A stretch of DNA of 64,000 bases. It comes from Dehalococcoidia bacterium. GTDB taxonomy: Bacteria > Chloroflexota > Dehalococcoidia > Lucifugimonadales > Lucifugimonadaceae. Location of the stretch: NCBI GenBank assembly GCA_022824185.1, contig JAJEAU010000008.1, forward strand, positions 1 through 64,000. Direction: 5' to 3'. The stretch's first letter is position 1; every line of letters begins with the position of its first letter. This document shows positions 18,296 to 26,492 of this stretch, piece after piece. The notes below the pieces were generated by a model that was not told where the DNA came from, searched no databases, and saw nothing but the letters and a program-made list of their open reading frames with translations. Both the position numbers and the translations under genes were made by a program.

Positions 18296-20803
18296 CTAGC
18301 CAACCACGATGTTGAATAGGCGGCCCGGCACGTAGATCTCGCGTCGGATCTGCTTGTCTTGCGTGTGACGAACTGCGCCGGGAGACGCCAATGCGGTTGC
18401 CGCGATCTCTTTTTCGCCAGCGTCCGCAGGGACAGCGATGGTATCCCTGACACGGCCGTTGACTTGAACGACGATCTTTATGGTGTCCACGGTGAGTTTC
18501 GATTCCTGCCATTCAGGCAAGGGCTGCTGGTGAACGGAAAACTCACCTCCGTTGAGCAGCCACAACTCTTCTGCGATGTGAGGTGCCAACGGCGCAAGAT
18601 GCAGGATCAACCGACGCACACTTTCGCGCCACAACTTGGGAGAAACGCCGCCGTTGTCCCAAGCTTCGTTCAGCTGATTGACGTAGGTCATCAATGAGGC
18701 GATCGAGGTGTTGTATTTGTAGACGCGCATGTCCTCGATGACACGCTTCGTGACGGTGTTGCCTGCCACATCCAAAGCGCGCTCGGCCGCGTCGTCACCG
18801 CCGCTCAGTTCTTCGGGATTGCGTAGGCACACGTCCCAAGTGCGGTGCAACCATCGGCGGATTCCGTTGATTCCGGATTCTGTCCAAATGCCGCCTTTGT
18901 CCCAAGGCCCCAAGAACATGAGGTAGCACCGAAGCGTGTCCGCTCCATACTCTTGTACCAACGGATCGGGCGCCAATGGGTTCGACCGTTTCGAGATTTT
19001 GCCGACTTCCGTCGTCAAAGTCCCGTGACTGAAGAGATGAACGTACGGCTCGTCAAAGTCAACGTAACCCATGTCCCGCAATGCTCGGTTAAAGAACCGG
19101 GAATAGAGCAAGTGCATGACGGCGTGCTCCATACCGCCGGTGTACTGGTCAACAGGTGCCCAGGAGTTCGCAAAATCGGGATCGAATGGATCCTCGTCGT
19201 TGTCTGGGCTCAAATACCGCATGTGGTACCACGACGAGTCCATGAAAGTGTCCATCGTGTCGGTCTCACGTTTCCCTGGTCCACTACACTTCGGGCAAGG
19301 AGCATTCAAAAAACCTTCATGCTCCGTGAGCGGCGAGCGCCCTGAGGGTTTGAATGCAGCATCAGCCGGCAATTCAACCGGAAGGTCTTCGTACGGCACG
19401 GGGACGGTTCCACAGTCGCCGCAGTAAATTACGGGTATCGGGGTGCCCCAATAGCGTTGGCGCGAAATCAGCCAGTCGCGCATGTGATAAGTCACCACTC
19501 GCTCGCCCCAACCGTTAGCTTCAATCGCGTCGGCTATCGCCTCCATTCCCTTTGCGCTGGGCAAGCCATCGAATTCGCCTGAGTTGACTTGAACACCGGG
19601 CGCAAGGTAGGCTTCCTCGAGTTCCTCTCCACCCCAGCCTTCCGGCGCCACAACGACGCGGATTGGAAGGTCGTACTTCTTGGCGAACTCGAAATCCCTT
19701 GCGTCGTGGGCGGGCACACCCATAACCGCGCCGGTGCCGTACGTTGCCAACACATAGTCTCCGACCAGAACTGGAACACGTTCGTTATTGATCGGGTTGA
19801 TGCAGTACGCTCCCGTGGGCACACCCGTTTTTTCCCGAACCGCAGATGTGCGCTCAATCTCCGTCTCGCGAGCAGCAGCCGCAACGTATTCGTCGACGAT
19901 AGGTCTCTGATCTGGTTGCGTGAGCTGCCCGACCAACGGATGCTCCGGCGCAAGAACGACGAACGTGACGCCGAAAATCGTATCGATCCGGGTGGTAAAC
20001 GTCCCTATCGACTCGGTTTCGAGTCCGTATTCTGAGATATCGAACCGGATGTTGACGCCCTCAGAACGCCCGATCCAGTTCTCCTGACTGACGATTACCT
20101 TTTCCGGCCATTCGATGCCCGACATATCGAGCATCTCGTCGGCGTACTTCGTGATGGCGAAATACCACTGCGGCATGTTGCGCTTCTCAACTACCGCTTC
20201 GCAACGCTCGCATTTGCCATCCTTGACCTGTTCGTTCGCCAATGTTGTCTGGTCTTCAGGGCACCAATTAACCGCGCCATCGGAGCGGTAAGCTAGACCG
20301 TTTTCGAGAAATTTAAGGAAGAAGTACTGATTCCACTTGTAGTACTCGGGATCGCAGGTGATGATCTGGCGAGACCAATCGTATGAGTTCCCCATCAACT
20401 CGAACTGTCGCCGCATGTTCGAGATGTTGTCGTAGGTCCACAGCTTTGGGTGGACGTTGCCACGAATAGCCGCGTTTTCAGCTGGGAGACCGAACGCGTC
20501 GAATCCCTGAGGATGCAAAACGTTGTAGCCTTCCATCCTTTTGAATCGAGCGGCGGCATCTCCTCCGCTAAACGCGAACCAATGTCCGATATGAAGGTCA
20601 CCCGACGGATAGGGGAACATCGACTGGACAAACCACTTTGGGCGACCGTTTTCGTCTGCGTGCCAGCGATAGATGTCGTTGTCCTGCCAGAGTCTTCGGA
20701 TCCTGGGTTCAATCTCGGCAGGATCGTAGCTTTCGCGCAAAGCGTCGGCGCGTTCTACGGGTTTGGCTGAGCTATCTGCTGGGGTGTCCGAGACTTTAAC
20801 CAT
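18296..20803 (-). CDS. leuS: Leucyl-tRNA synthetase
   Basis: An 835-residue class I aminoacyl-tRNA synthetase that charges tRNA-Leu. The HIGH motif is His71-Ile-Gly-His74 in PSGDLHIGHW. A zinc-domain-like cysteine cluster (CPEDQTTLANEQVKDGKCERC) occurs near residue 180, and the editing domain includes TFTTRIDTIFG near 265 and YGTGAVMGVPAHD near 360. The KMSKS loop reads GKISKRSNPLAPD, a variant with Ile in place of Met and Arg-Ser after the second Lys. The first 20 residues are a variable tail. It is transcribed divergently from lexA, about 256 bases away. Confidence 0.97.
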   Translation of the reverse strand: MVKVSDTPADSSAKPVERADALRESYDPAEIEPRIRRLWQDNDIYRWHADENGRPKWFVQSMFPYPSGDLHIGHWFAFSGGDAAARFKRMEGYNVLHPQGFDAFGLPAENAAIRGNVHPKLWTYDNISNMRRQFELMGNSYDWSRQIITCDPEYYKWNQYFFLKFLENGLAYRSDGAVNWCPEDQTTLANEQVKDGKCERCEAVVEKRNMPQWYFAITKYADEMLDMSGIEWPEKVIVSQENWIGRSEGVNIRFDISEYGLETESIGTFTTRIDTIFGVTFVVLAPEHPLVGQLTQPDQRPIVDEYVAAAARETEIERTSAVREKTGVPTGAYCINPINNERVPVLVGDYVLATYGTGAVMGVPAHDARDFEFAKKYDLPIRVVVAPEGWGGEELEEAYLAPGVQVNSGEFDGLPSAKGMEAIADAIEANGWGERVVTYHMRDWLISRQRYWGTPIPVIYCGDCGTVPVPYEDLPVELPADAAFKPSGRSPLTEHEGFLNAPCPKCSGPGKRETDTMDTFMDSSWYHMRYLSPDNDEDPFDPDFANSWAPVDQYTGGMEHAVMHLLYSRFFNRALRDMGYVDFDEPYVHLFSHGTLTTEVGKISKRSNPLAPDPLVQEYGADTLRCYLMFLGPWDKGGIWTESGINGIRRWLHRTWDVCLRNPEELSGGDDAAERALDVAGNTVTKRVIEDMRVYKYNTSIASLMTYVNQLNEAWDNGGVSPKLWRESVRRLILHLAPLAPHIAEELWLLNGGEFSVHQQPLPEWQESKLTVDTIKIVVQVNGRVRDTIAVPADAGEKEIAATALASPGAVRHTQDKQIRREIYVPGRLFNIVVG

Positions 20804-20999
20804 CGACTATGCTCCGGGCTGTGACAGGCGGCGCCAATCTTGGGACACCTGAACCCAACCGATTCTAACGTAACGCCCTGCGGCGACTTGGCGCGCAAGA
20901 TTTCCGGTGCGATGCCCAAGTTGCCTGGCGTCGATCACCCGAATCAGGCGAGAAACCTGGATTTATCTCTCCAATACCCAAGAAACTCTCGAAAACCCC

Positions 21000-21031
21000 T
21001 TGACAACATCTGACAAATGTGCGATATATAA
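21000..21031 (+). promoter_or_regulatory. Probable lexA promoter
   Basis: TTGACA at 21000-21005 is a consensus -35 hexamer. A TA-rich -10 region (GATATATA, 21023-21030) lies 17-19 bases downstream. It is the only strong sigma70-like pair in the leuS-lexA gap on this strand, and the lexA start codon follows about 50 bases later. Confidence 0.55.
21006..21020. promoter_or_regulatory. Candidate LexA operator (SOS box)
   Basis: ACATCTGACAAATGT is an imperfect dyad of the form ACATnTGnCAnATGT, with 12 of 15 positions symmetric. It fills the spacer between the -35 and -10 elements, the classic place for an autoregulatory LexA site. I did not find the same motif upstream of another gene in the window. 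Confidence 0.5.
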
Positions 21032-21077
21032 CAATAGTGACAGACGATAGTTTGACAATTTGGAGGAAACCCAAACC

Positions 21078-21698
21078 ATGCCTAAACCTAGGTCGAAAAC
21101 CCGAGAGGTAAGACGCAACATCTGGGAGTTCATTCGCGACTACCGGCGAGAAAACCTTTACGGTCCTAACTTGCGCGAGATCGCCGAAGCGGTGGGGATC
21201 AGCTCAGCTTCTAACGTGAATTATCACGTCAAACCGATGATCGAACAAGGGCTGCTCAGCGGTGACAGCAACGCGCGGTCACTCAACGTGAAGACTGGCA
21301 TCCCGGTTCTCGGAACGATCGCTGCAGGCGACACGGTCGTGATGCCCGAAACCGTCGAGTGGGATCAAGTAGGAGAATTCGAGACTATCGACTTCCCCGA
21401 TTGGATTGTCGGCAATGTGCGGGAACCCTTCGCGCTCGACGTCGTTGGAGAGTCGATGCTTGACGCCGGCATCATGGAAGGCGACGTGATCATCCTGGAG
21501 CAGACCAGCCGAGCCAAGCGCGGAGACATGGTGATCGCACGCATCAAGAGCTCCGAATCCCACACCGTGAAACGCTACTACCAGAACGGCCCGCTCGTCA
21601 CGCTGCAACCAGAGAACAGCAGTTACGAGCCGATCGTTGCGGAAGCCGACGACATCCAGATCCAAGGCCGCGTCATCGCCGTCGTGCGACGCTACTGA
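21078..21698 (+). CDS. lexA: LexA repressor
   Basis: LexA represses the DNA-damage (SOS) genes and cleaves itself when RecA filaments form. With start ATG 21078, which has the ribosome site GGAGGA at 21062-21067, the protein has 206 residues. The N-terminal winged helix covers about residues 8-70 (NLREIAEAVGISSASNVNYHV is the recognition region). The self-cleavage site is Ala83-Gly84 in GTIAAGD, and the catalytic dyad is Ser126 (GESMLDAG) and Lys165 (HTVKRYY). All catalytic residues are kept. The recognition helix differs from the E. coli type, so a lineage-specific operator is expected; a dyad in its own promoter is the candidate. A hairpin follows the gene. Confidence 0.96.
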   Translation: MPKPRSKTREVRRNIWEFIRDYRRENLYGPNLREIAEAVGISSASNVNYHVKPMIEQGLLSGDSNARSLNVKTGIPVLGTIAAGDTVVMPETVEWDQVGEFETIDFPDWIVGNVREPFALDVVGESMLDAGIMEGDVIILEQTSRAKRGDMVIARIKSSESHTVKRYYQNGPLVTLQPENSSYEPIVAEADDIQIQGRVIAVVRRY

Positions 21699-21727
21699 AC
21701 TAGGCTGACCTGCCTACTCGCCACCGT

Positions 21728-21761
21728 CGCCCCAGAAACCACTTGATGGCGTTCTGGGGCG
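21728..21761 (+). terminator. Hairpin terminator after lexA
   Basis: CGCCCCAGAA and TTCTGGGGCG form a perfect 10-bp stem with a 14-base loop, followed by ATTTT. It lies about 30 bases after the lexA stop codon. The next 40 bases repeat the half-site TCTGGGGCGA, which may be copies of the stem's right arm. Confidence 0.65.
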
Positions 21762-21903
21762 ATTTTGGAGCGAGTCTGGGGCGAATCTGGGGGAGTTTCG
21801 CTCCGTGGGTTGAAAACTGCGTTTGGTTTACAATCTATGTTGGTGTTACGGTATCGGCATCAACCGCCCCTAGAAACGACGAAACTCCAAGGCAACCTGA
21901 ATC

Positions 21904-22122
21904 ATGTTTGGCAGAGGCATAGGCCCGCTTGAAATATTCCTCATCGTCGTGGTTGTACTCATCATCTTCGGCGCTGGTAGGCTGCCCGAGGTGGGGCGAG
22001 GCATTGGGACCGCCATCAAAGAGTTCCGAGGAAGCATTGGGAACATCGGCGGCAACAAAGCCAATGCCGAGACGGCCGAAGACGAAAAGGCCGATCCCGA
22101 TCCTGAGAAAAAGTCCGACTAA
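21904..22122 (+). CDS. tatA: Twin-arginine translocase subunit TatA/E
   Basis: A 72-residue TatA-type protein of the twin-arginine export system, which moves folded proteins across the inner membrane. It has the short N-terminal membrane helix ([13 protein letters not shown]), the Phe-Gly hinge, then the amphipathic helix [20 protein letters not shown] and an acidic tail. Its TAA stop shares bases with the TAG stop of convergent tatC (22119-22122). tatA is thus apart from, and on the opposite strand to, tatB and tatC. Start ATG 21904 is preceded only by a weak AAGG. Confidence 0.93.
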   Translation: MFGRGIGPLEIFLIVVVVLIIFGAGRLPEVGRGIGTAIKEFRGSIGNIGGNKANAETAEDEKADPDPEKKSD

Positions 22123-22901
22123 CCCCCGGCATCCGCCACGCCTTTGTCGGTAGCGGACTCGCTCTTCGGCTCTCGCGTCGCAAGCTTCGTCAGCAGCAAC
22201 CCGAGCTCAAAGAGAACCACCACTGGTGCCGCAACCATAGTCTGCGTCACCGGATCAACCGTCGGCGTCACGACGGCCGCGAGCACGAACGCGAACAGGA
22301 TCACCCAACGCCGCTGCTTCGACAATCCTTGCGGCCGAAGGACTCCGACCTTCGCCAACAAGAACATGGCGATAGGCAGTTCAAATATCAGTCCCATCCA
22401 CACCGTCAGAGTCGTAACCAAAGTCACGTAAGACGACAACCTGGGAGTCACAAGCGCGATCTCTCCCCCGAACTGCAGCAGGAAATGGATCGCAGACGGA
22501 ATCACCAAATAGTAGGCGAACGCCGCTCCGGCCACGAACATAAATGTGCCGCCCGGCAGCAACAGATACAACAATCGCCGCTCATTGCCCTTCAGGCCAG
22601 GCCGGATGAAAGCGATCACCTGATACAACACGATCGGGAACGCCGCCGCAAATCCGACAAGCACCGACACCTTGGCGGTCACCGTCCAGCCCTCGGTGAT
22701 GTCGAGTTGCACCAGTCGCGCGGGGTCGTCGGGCCGGACGCGCTGCAAAGCCTCGAGCGCAGGACGTTGAACAAAGTCTTGGATCGGTTTGTAGAAGGCG
22801 AACGCTAAGATCGTTGCGATCAGAATCGCCGCAACCGCGATGTAGAGCCGTTTCTTCAGCTCCGAAAAATGCGACATCAACTGAGCAGGACGGTCGTTCA
22901 C
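22119..22901 (-). CDS. tatC: Twin-arginine translocase subunit TatC
   Basis: A 260-residue TatC, the multi-spanning receptor for twin-arginine signal peptides. It begins with the cytoplasmic [12 protein letters not shown] segment, the family's signature, and has six hydrophobic segments. The conserved [15 protein letters not shown] region, including the periplasmic loop, is near residue 150. Start ATG 22901 overlaps the stop of tatB by four bases (ATGA). It ends the operon rlmD-like, maf, tatB, tatC. tatA lies immediately beyond on the other strand with overlapping stop codons. Confidence 0.95.
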   Translation of the reverse strand: MNDRPAQLMSHFSELKKRLYIAVAAILIATILAFAFYKPIQDFVQRPALEALQRVRPDDPARLVQLDITEGWTVTAKVSVLVGFAAAFPIVLYQVIAFIRPGLKGNERRLLYLLLPGGTFMFVAGAAFAYYLVIPSAIHFLLQFGGEIALVTPRLSSYVTLVTTLTVWMGLIFELPIAMFLLAKVGVLRPQGLSKQRRWVILFAFVLAAVVTPTVDPVTQTMVAAPVVVLFELGLLLTKLATREPKSESATDKGVADAGG

Positions 22902-23335
22902 GACGTAGTCTCGGTCGATTGAGAACCAGCTTGCCGCGGAGTCTCCTCCGTCGGTTCGTCCTGCGCAGTCTCCGGCGACTCCGAACCTGGAGTCGTCTTC
23001 GAATATCCACTCGGTCTGACTACCGACCGGGCAAGCGACTTGAAATCTGACGCGTCGGTCGTGATACTCCGGGCATCTTCTTGTATCTGGCCGAATTCAG
23101 CCGACAAATCCCGCACATCATCCAGGATTCCGTCCTGGTCAAGCCGTTCGCGGATACCCTCCATATCAACCGCCTCCTCCACCATCTGCGTCAACTCCTC
23201 ACGCTGTCTTCGTAACTCCGTCAGATATTTCCGGGCCAAACGGGCGCCTTCGACTAGTCTCACGGGTCCAACAACCAAAAGCGCGATTAAAAACACGACG
23301 ATCAGTTCGAGGCCACCGATGCCAAAGAGGTTCAC
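22898..23335 (-). CDS. tatB: Twin-arginine translocase subunit TatB
   Basis: A TatB/TatA-like protein of 145 residues from GTG 23335, which begins VNLFGIGGLELIVVFLIALLVVGP as expected for the family. The membrane helix is residues 8-21, then the Gly-Pro hinge and a long amphipathic, charged helix (KYLTELRRQREELTQMVEEAVD). A Pro/Glu/Thr-rich tail follows. The GTG start lies in the stop codon of maf (GTGA overlap) and has an upstream GGGAAGAAG. The frame is open further upstream, but that part overlaps maf in another frame and is not TatB-like. Length and the long helical stretch favour TatB over a second TatA. Confidence 0.85.
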   Translation of the reverse strand: MNLFGIGGLELIVVFLIALLVVGPVRLVEGARLARKYLTELRRQREELTQMVEEAVDMEGIRERLDQDGILDDVRDLSAEFGQIQEDARSITTDASDFKSLARSVVRPSGYSKTTPGSESPETAQDEPTEETPRQAGSQSTETTS

Positions 23336-24048
23336 GATGCTTCTTCCCGTTCGTGGATGGCGCAAGTGACGTAAACGTGCGTGTCTGCAAATGTGCACGT
23401 GCCATCTGGCAACATTGTGCGTACTGCGCACAGAGGCAACCCGACGACGTTGAGATAACAGCCGACCACACCCACTGCTGGGTTGAAATCGGCATCTTGT
23501 ATCCCATACGCACCAGCGCGATCGTATGGAATCCCAGTGGCGACGTAGCAGTCGATCTCGCCGTCGGAATAGTCGCGCATCTCTACTTGCGAAACTACCG
23601 AATGTGCCAGCAGCTCCCCGCGTTGCCGCATCGGAGCGTATGTCAGAGCGACACAGGTTACGACTTCGTGTTGCCGGCCCCGCAGATCGCGAAGCATCGC
23701 CAACGCTTCAGCCCGGTCAGCGGGTTTCCCCAACGGACGATCATCAACCGCGACCGCCGTGTCGGCAGCGACAACGACTGTATTCCATGGCATCCGATTC
23801 CGCGCTGCCTCGATCGCCGTTTTCAGCTTTAACTCCGCGTTATACCTGGTCAGCCGTCTCACGTCGGGCTCGGTTTCCGAATCGATCTCGCCATCGCCGC
23901 CCGAGCCATCTTGGACCACGAAGGTCAAACCCGCAAGTTGCATGATGTCGCGTCGGCGTTTCGACCCCGACGCGAGAACGAACCGGAGATGCCGACCGAA
24001 GTCCGAATCCGGGATCGTCGATGTTTTGGATGTATGCAACTCTGACAC
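23332..24048 (-). CDS. maf: Maf-family nucleotide pyrophosphatase
   Basis: The product belongs to the Maf/YhdE family, house-cleaning enzymes that hydrolyse non-canonical or excess nucleoside triphosphates. The signature LASGSKRRRDIM starts near residue 25, where family members read LASxSPRR. The catalytic Asp lies in VVAADTAVAV near 95, and GKPADRAEALAMLRDLRGRQHEV follows near 107. AGAYGIQD near 180 is the substrate-binding block. The first 20 residues are a variable extension from GTG 24048. It lies within the operon headed by the rRNA methyltransferase gene and overlaps the tatB start. Confidence 0.93.
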   Translation of the reverse strand: MSELHTSKTSTIPDSDFGRHLRFVLASGSKRRRDIMQLAGLTFVVQDGSGGDGEIDSETEPDVRRLTRYNAELKLKTAIEAARNRMPWNTVVVAADTAVAVDDRPLGKPADRAEALAMLRDLRGRQHEVVTCVALTYAPMRQRGELLAHSVVSQVEMRDYSDGEIDCYVATGIPYDRAGAYGIQDADFNPAVGVVGCYLNVVGLPLCAVRTMLPDGTCTFADTHVYVTCAIHEREEAS

Positions 24049-24083
24049 CGGAACTGCACTGACGCTGGCTGACGGATAGAAAT

Positions 24084-25334
24084 CTAACCTTCCAAAAGTG
24101 CAAGCGATTCGACGTGTCTCGTTTGAGGGAACATGTCTACTGGGCGGACTGATACCAGTTTAAACCCGCTCCTGCAGAGGAGATCCAAGTCTCGCGACAT
24201 GGTTGTCGGGTTGCAGGAGACCATCATGATCCGCTGAGGCGACAGGACCCTGAGGGCCTCAAGCGCCTGAGGATGGCACCCGATCCTCGGCGGATCGATA
24301 ATCGCACAGTCGATCTCCAGCCCCGCTTCAACCAAATCCTGAGCAGCCAACTCCGCCTTGGCCTCGATGAACTCGACGTTGTCGACATCCGCGCAGTTCA
24401 CCCTAGCATCGGCAACCGCCGACGCTGACTCCTCGATCCCAATCACTCTTCCTGCAAACGGCGACAAAAGGCGGGCAAATGTCCCAACACCGCAATAAAG
24501 GTCCACCAGCGTTCCGTCGCCTTCCAAACCCAACATCGAGACGATCTCGACAACGATACTCTCGAGCTGTGCCGTATTCACCTGGAAAAACGACGATGCC
24601 GCAACCTGGAACTTCGCTCCTCGCACCTCCTCAACGTAACGTTGCCTCCCAGAGGGCACATCCTGAATCTCCGCAGGGAGCAACGGTTGCACGATCACAT
24701 CACCCGTGTTCGCCCCGACCCTAACCGAGAACTGGGTCATGCGATCAAGCCGCCCCTGCAACTTCCCTAGCGTCTCGTTGATGCGGTCATCCATGATCAG
24801 ACACTCGTCGATCCGAACGAACCGCCGACTGTCGGCATTCTTGAAACCAGCAACCCCGTTTTCTTCACCTCGCCCGACGGTAAACCGTGCATGGTTCCTG
24901 TATCCGAATTGAGAAGGCGAAGGCAACGTCTCGCCAACTTCAATCTCACGGAGTGTCTCGTATGGTTGCAAAGCCGCTTCTACCATTGCGCGTTTGATTT
25001 CGAGTTGGTGACCGTAATCGATGTGTTGCCATTGGCAACCGGAACACTCCCCGAAATAACGACATCTCGGTTCGACGCGGTGCTCAGACGGAGTTGCGAC
25101 TTCACCGACCAGCGTAGCCACGCGATCACGGTAGACCTTGACGACTTTAGCGGACACATTCTCGCCCGGGATCGCTCCAGCAATCGTCACCGGCGCGCTA
25201 TCCAACATCGACGTCGCCAGTCCACGCTCATCGAACTCCCCCGCCTTGAGCGTCAACTCATCACCGGCGTCTAATTCCAACTCAGCAGTGAGATCAGGCC
25301 CGCGATAGCGGTTTCTGCGCTTTCGTTTCGCCAT
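24084..25334 (-). CDS. rlmD: 23S rRNA (uracil-C5)-methyltransferase, RlmD/RumA type
   Basis: A SAM-dependent methyltransferase of the TrmA/RumA family that makes 5-methyluridine in rRNA. From ATG 25334 it has 416 residues: a TRAM domain (residues about 12-80), an Fe-S cluster site with Cys91, Cys97, Cys100 and Cys178 (CRYFGECSGC and RIDEC), and a C-terminal Rossmann domain with DLYCGVGTFA. The catalytic region contains IIDPPRIGCH and the nucleophile cysteine in SCNPTTMSRDL. A TTG at 25358 in frame would add eight residues. Fe-S ligands favour RlmD over TrmA, although Gram-positive RlmCD-type enzymes are similar. First gene of the operon that includes maf, tatB and tatC. Confidence 0.9.
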   Translation of the reverse strand: MAKRKRRNRYRGPDLTAELELDAGDELTLKAGEFDERGLATSMLDSAPVTIAGAIPGENVSAKVVKVYRDRVATLVGEVATPSEHRVEPRCRYFGECSGCQWQHIDYGHQLEIKRAMVEAALQPYETLREIEVGETLPSPSQFGYRNHARFTVGRGEENGVAGFKNADSRRFVRIDECLIMDDRINETLGKLQGRLDRMTQFSVRVGANTGDVIVQPLLPAEIQDVPSGRQRYVEEVRGAKFQVAASSFFQVNTAQLESIVVEIVSMLGLEGDGTLVDLYCGVGTFARLLSPFAGRVIGIEESASAVADARVNCADVDNVEFIEAKAELAAQDLVEAGLEIDCAIIDPPRIGCHPQALEALRVLSPQRIMMVSCNPTTMSRDLDLLCRSGFKLVSVRPVDMFPQTRHVESLALLEG

Positions 25335-25484
25335 ATTGAAGAGCCCCGCCAATTGCACTCGCTCCTACTGCCACCTCTCGCACCAACCGCCGCCAAGGGG
25401 TCGATTCCCAATATACAACCGGCTCGTTTGATACCCTGAAAGCAATGCAAACGGCGGTTCGCCGCCTCAGTTCCCGGTCCCAAA

Positions 25485-26450
25485 TTGGTCCAGTCTCTCC
25501 CCAAAATCACCCCGCAACCTGAGCACGGCGCGAAGAGTGGCGAGATCAACGGCGTGAAACCCCGCGTCCGCCGACGCCTGCCAGAGTGGTTCAAAGTAAA
25601 AGCGCCCGGTGGCGCAAACTATACCGACCTCAAAAAACGGTTCCGCGGTTCGGCCCTTCACACCGTCTGCGAAGAGGCTGCTTGCCCCAATATCGGCGAC
25701 TGCTGGGAACGACGCACTGCCACTTTCATGATACTGGGCGACACCTGCACCCGAGCCTGCTCATACTGCAACGTCAAGACGGGTTGGCCCGGCGAGATTG
25801 CCGTCGATTGGGCCGAACCATTCAGATTGGCCCAGACCGTCAACGCCATGGACCTCAAATACACCGTCGTCACGTCAGTCGACCGCGATGACCTCCCAGA
25901 TTTCGGCTCAACGATATTCGCGATGACAATCACGCAGATTCACCGCCTCGCGCCCGATTGCAAGGTTGAGGTCCTCATCCCGGATTTTGGCGGCGACCTC
26001 AACGCGCTCCGCCGCGTCGTCAACGCCAGCCCCGAAGTACTCAATCACAACATCGAGGCGCCGCGCCGCATCTTTAGCAAAGTCCGACCCAAAGGAGACT
26101 ACGACCTTTCGCTCGAACTCATCCGCCGTGTCAAAGAGATCGACTCCGAAATGCCCACCAAATCAGGCATGATGGTCGGCTTGGGCGAGACCAAAGACGA
26201 GGTTTACCAGACGATGCAGGACCTCCGAGACGTCGACTGCGACCTCCTGACCATCGGCCAATACCTCCGCCCTTCAGATCGCCATCACCCCCTAATCCGC
26301 TTCTACCACCCTAGCGAGTTCAACGAGTTCGCCCGCATCGGAATGGAGATGGGATTCAAGCACGTCGCATCTGGGCCATTGGTGCGTTCCTCCTACCACG
26401 CCGACGAACAACACGAGTCAGCCATCGACGCACTGCTGGCGAAACGGTAA
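25485..26450 (+). CDS. lipA: Lipoyl synthase
   Basis: A radical-SAM enzyme that inserts two sulfurs into protein-bound octanoyl groups to make lipoate. The auxiliary cluster is bound by Cys62, Cys67 and Cys73 in CEEAACPNIGDC, and the radical-SAM cluster by Cys88, Cys92 and Cys95 in CTRACSYC. The C-terminal RSSYHADE motif supplies the serine ligand of the auxiliary cluster. The start is uncertain: TTG 25485 gives 321 residues, and GTG 25554 would give 298 and begins near the conserved LPEWFKVKAPGG. No lipB is next to it. Confidence 0.96.
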   Translation: MVQSLPKITPQPEHGAKSGEINGVKPRVRRRLPEWFKVKAPGGANYTDLKKRFRGSALHTVCEEAACPNIGDCWERRTATFMILGDTCTRACSYCNVKTGWPGEIAVDWAEPFRLAQTVNAMDLKYTVVTSVDRDDLPDFGSTIFAMTITQIHRLAPDCKVEVLIPDFGGDLNALRRVVNASPEVLNHNIEAPRRIFSKVRPKGDYDLSLELIRRVKEIDSEMPTKSGMMVGLGETKDEVYQTMQDLRDVDCDLLTIGQYLRPSDRHHPLIRFYHPSEFNEFARIGMEMGFKHVASGPLVRSSYHADEQHESAIDALLAKR

Positions 26451-26492
26451 ACACTCACTCGGCGTATCTCATTTCCTGGGAACACGCAGGAG

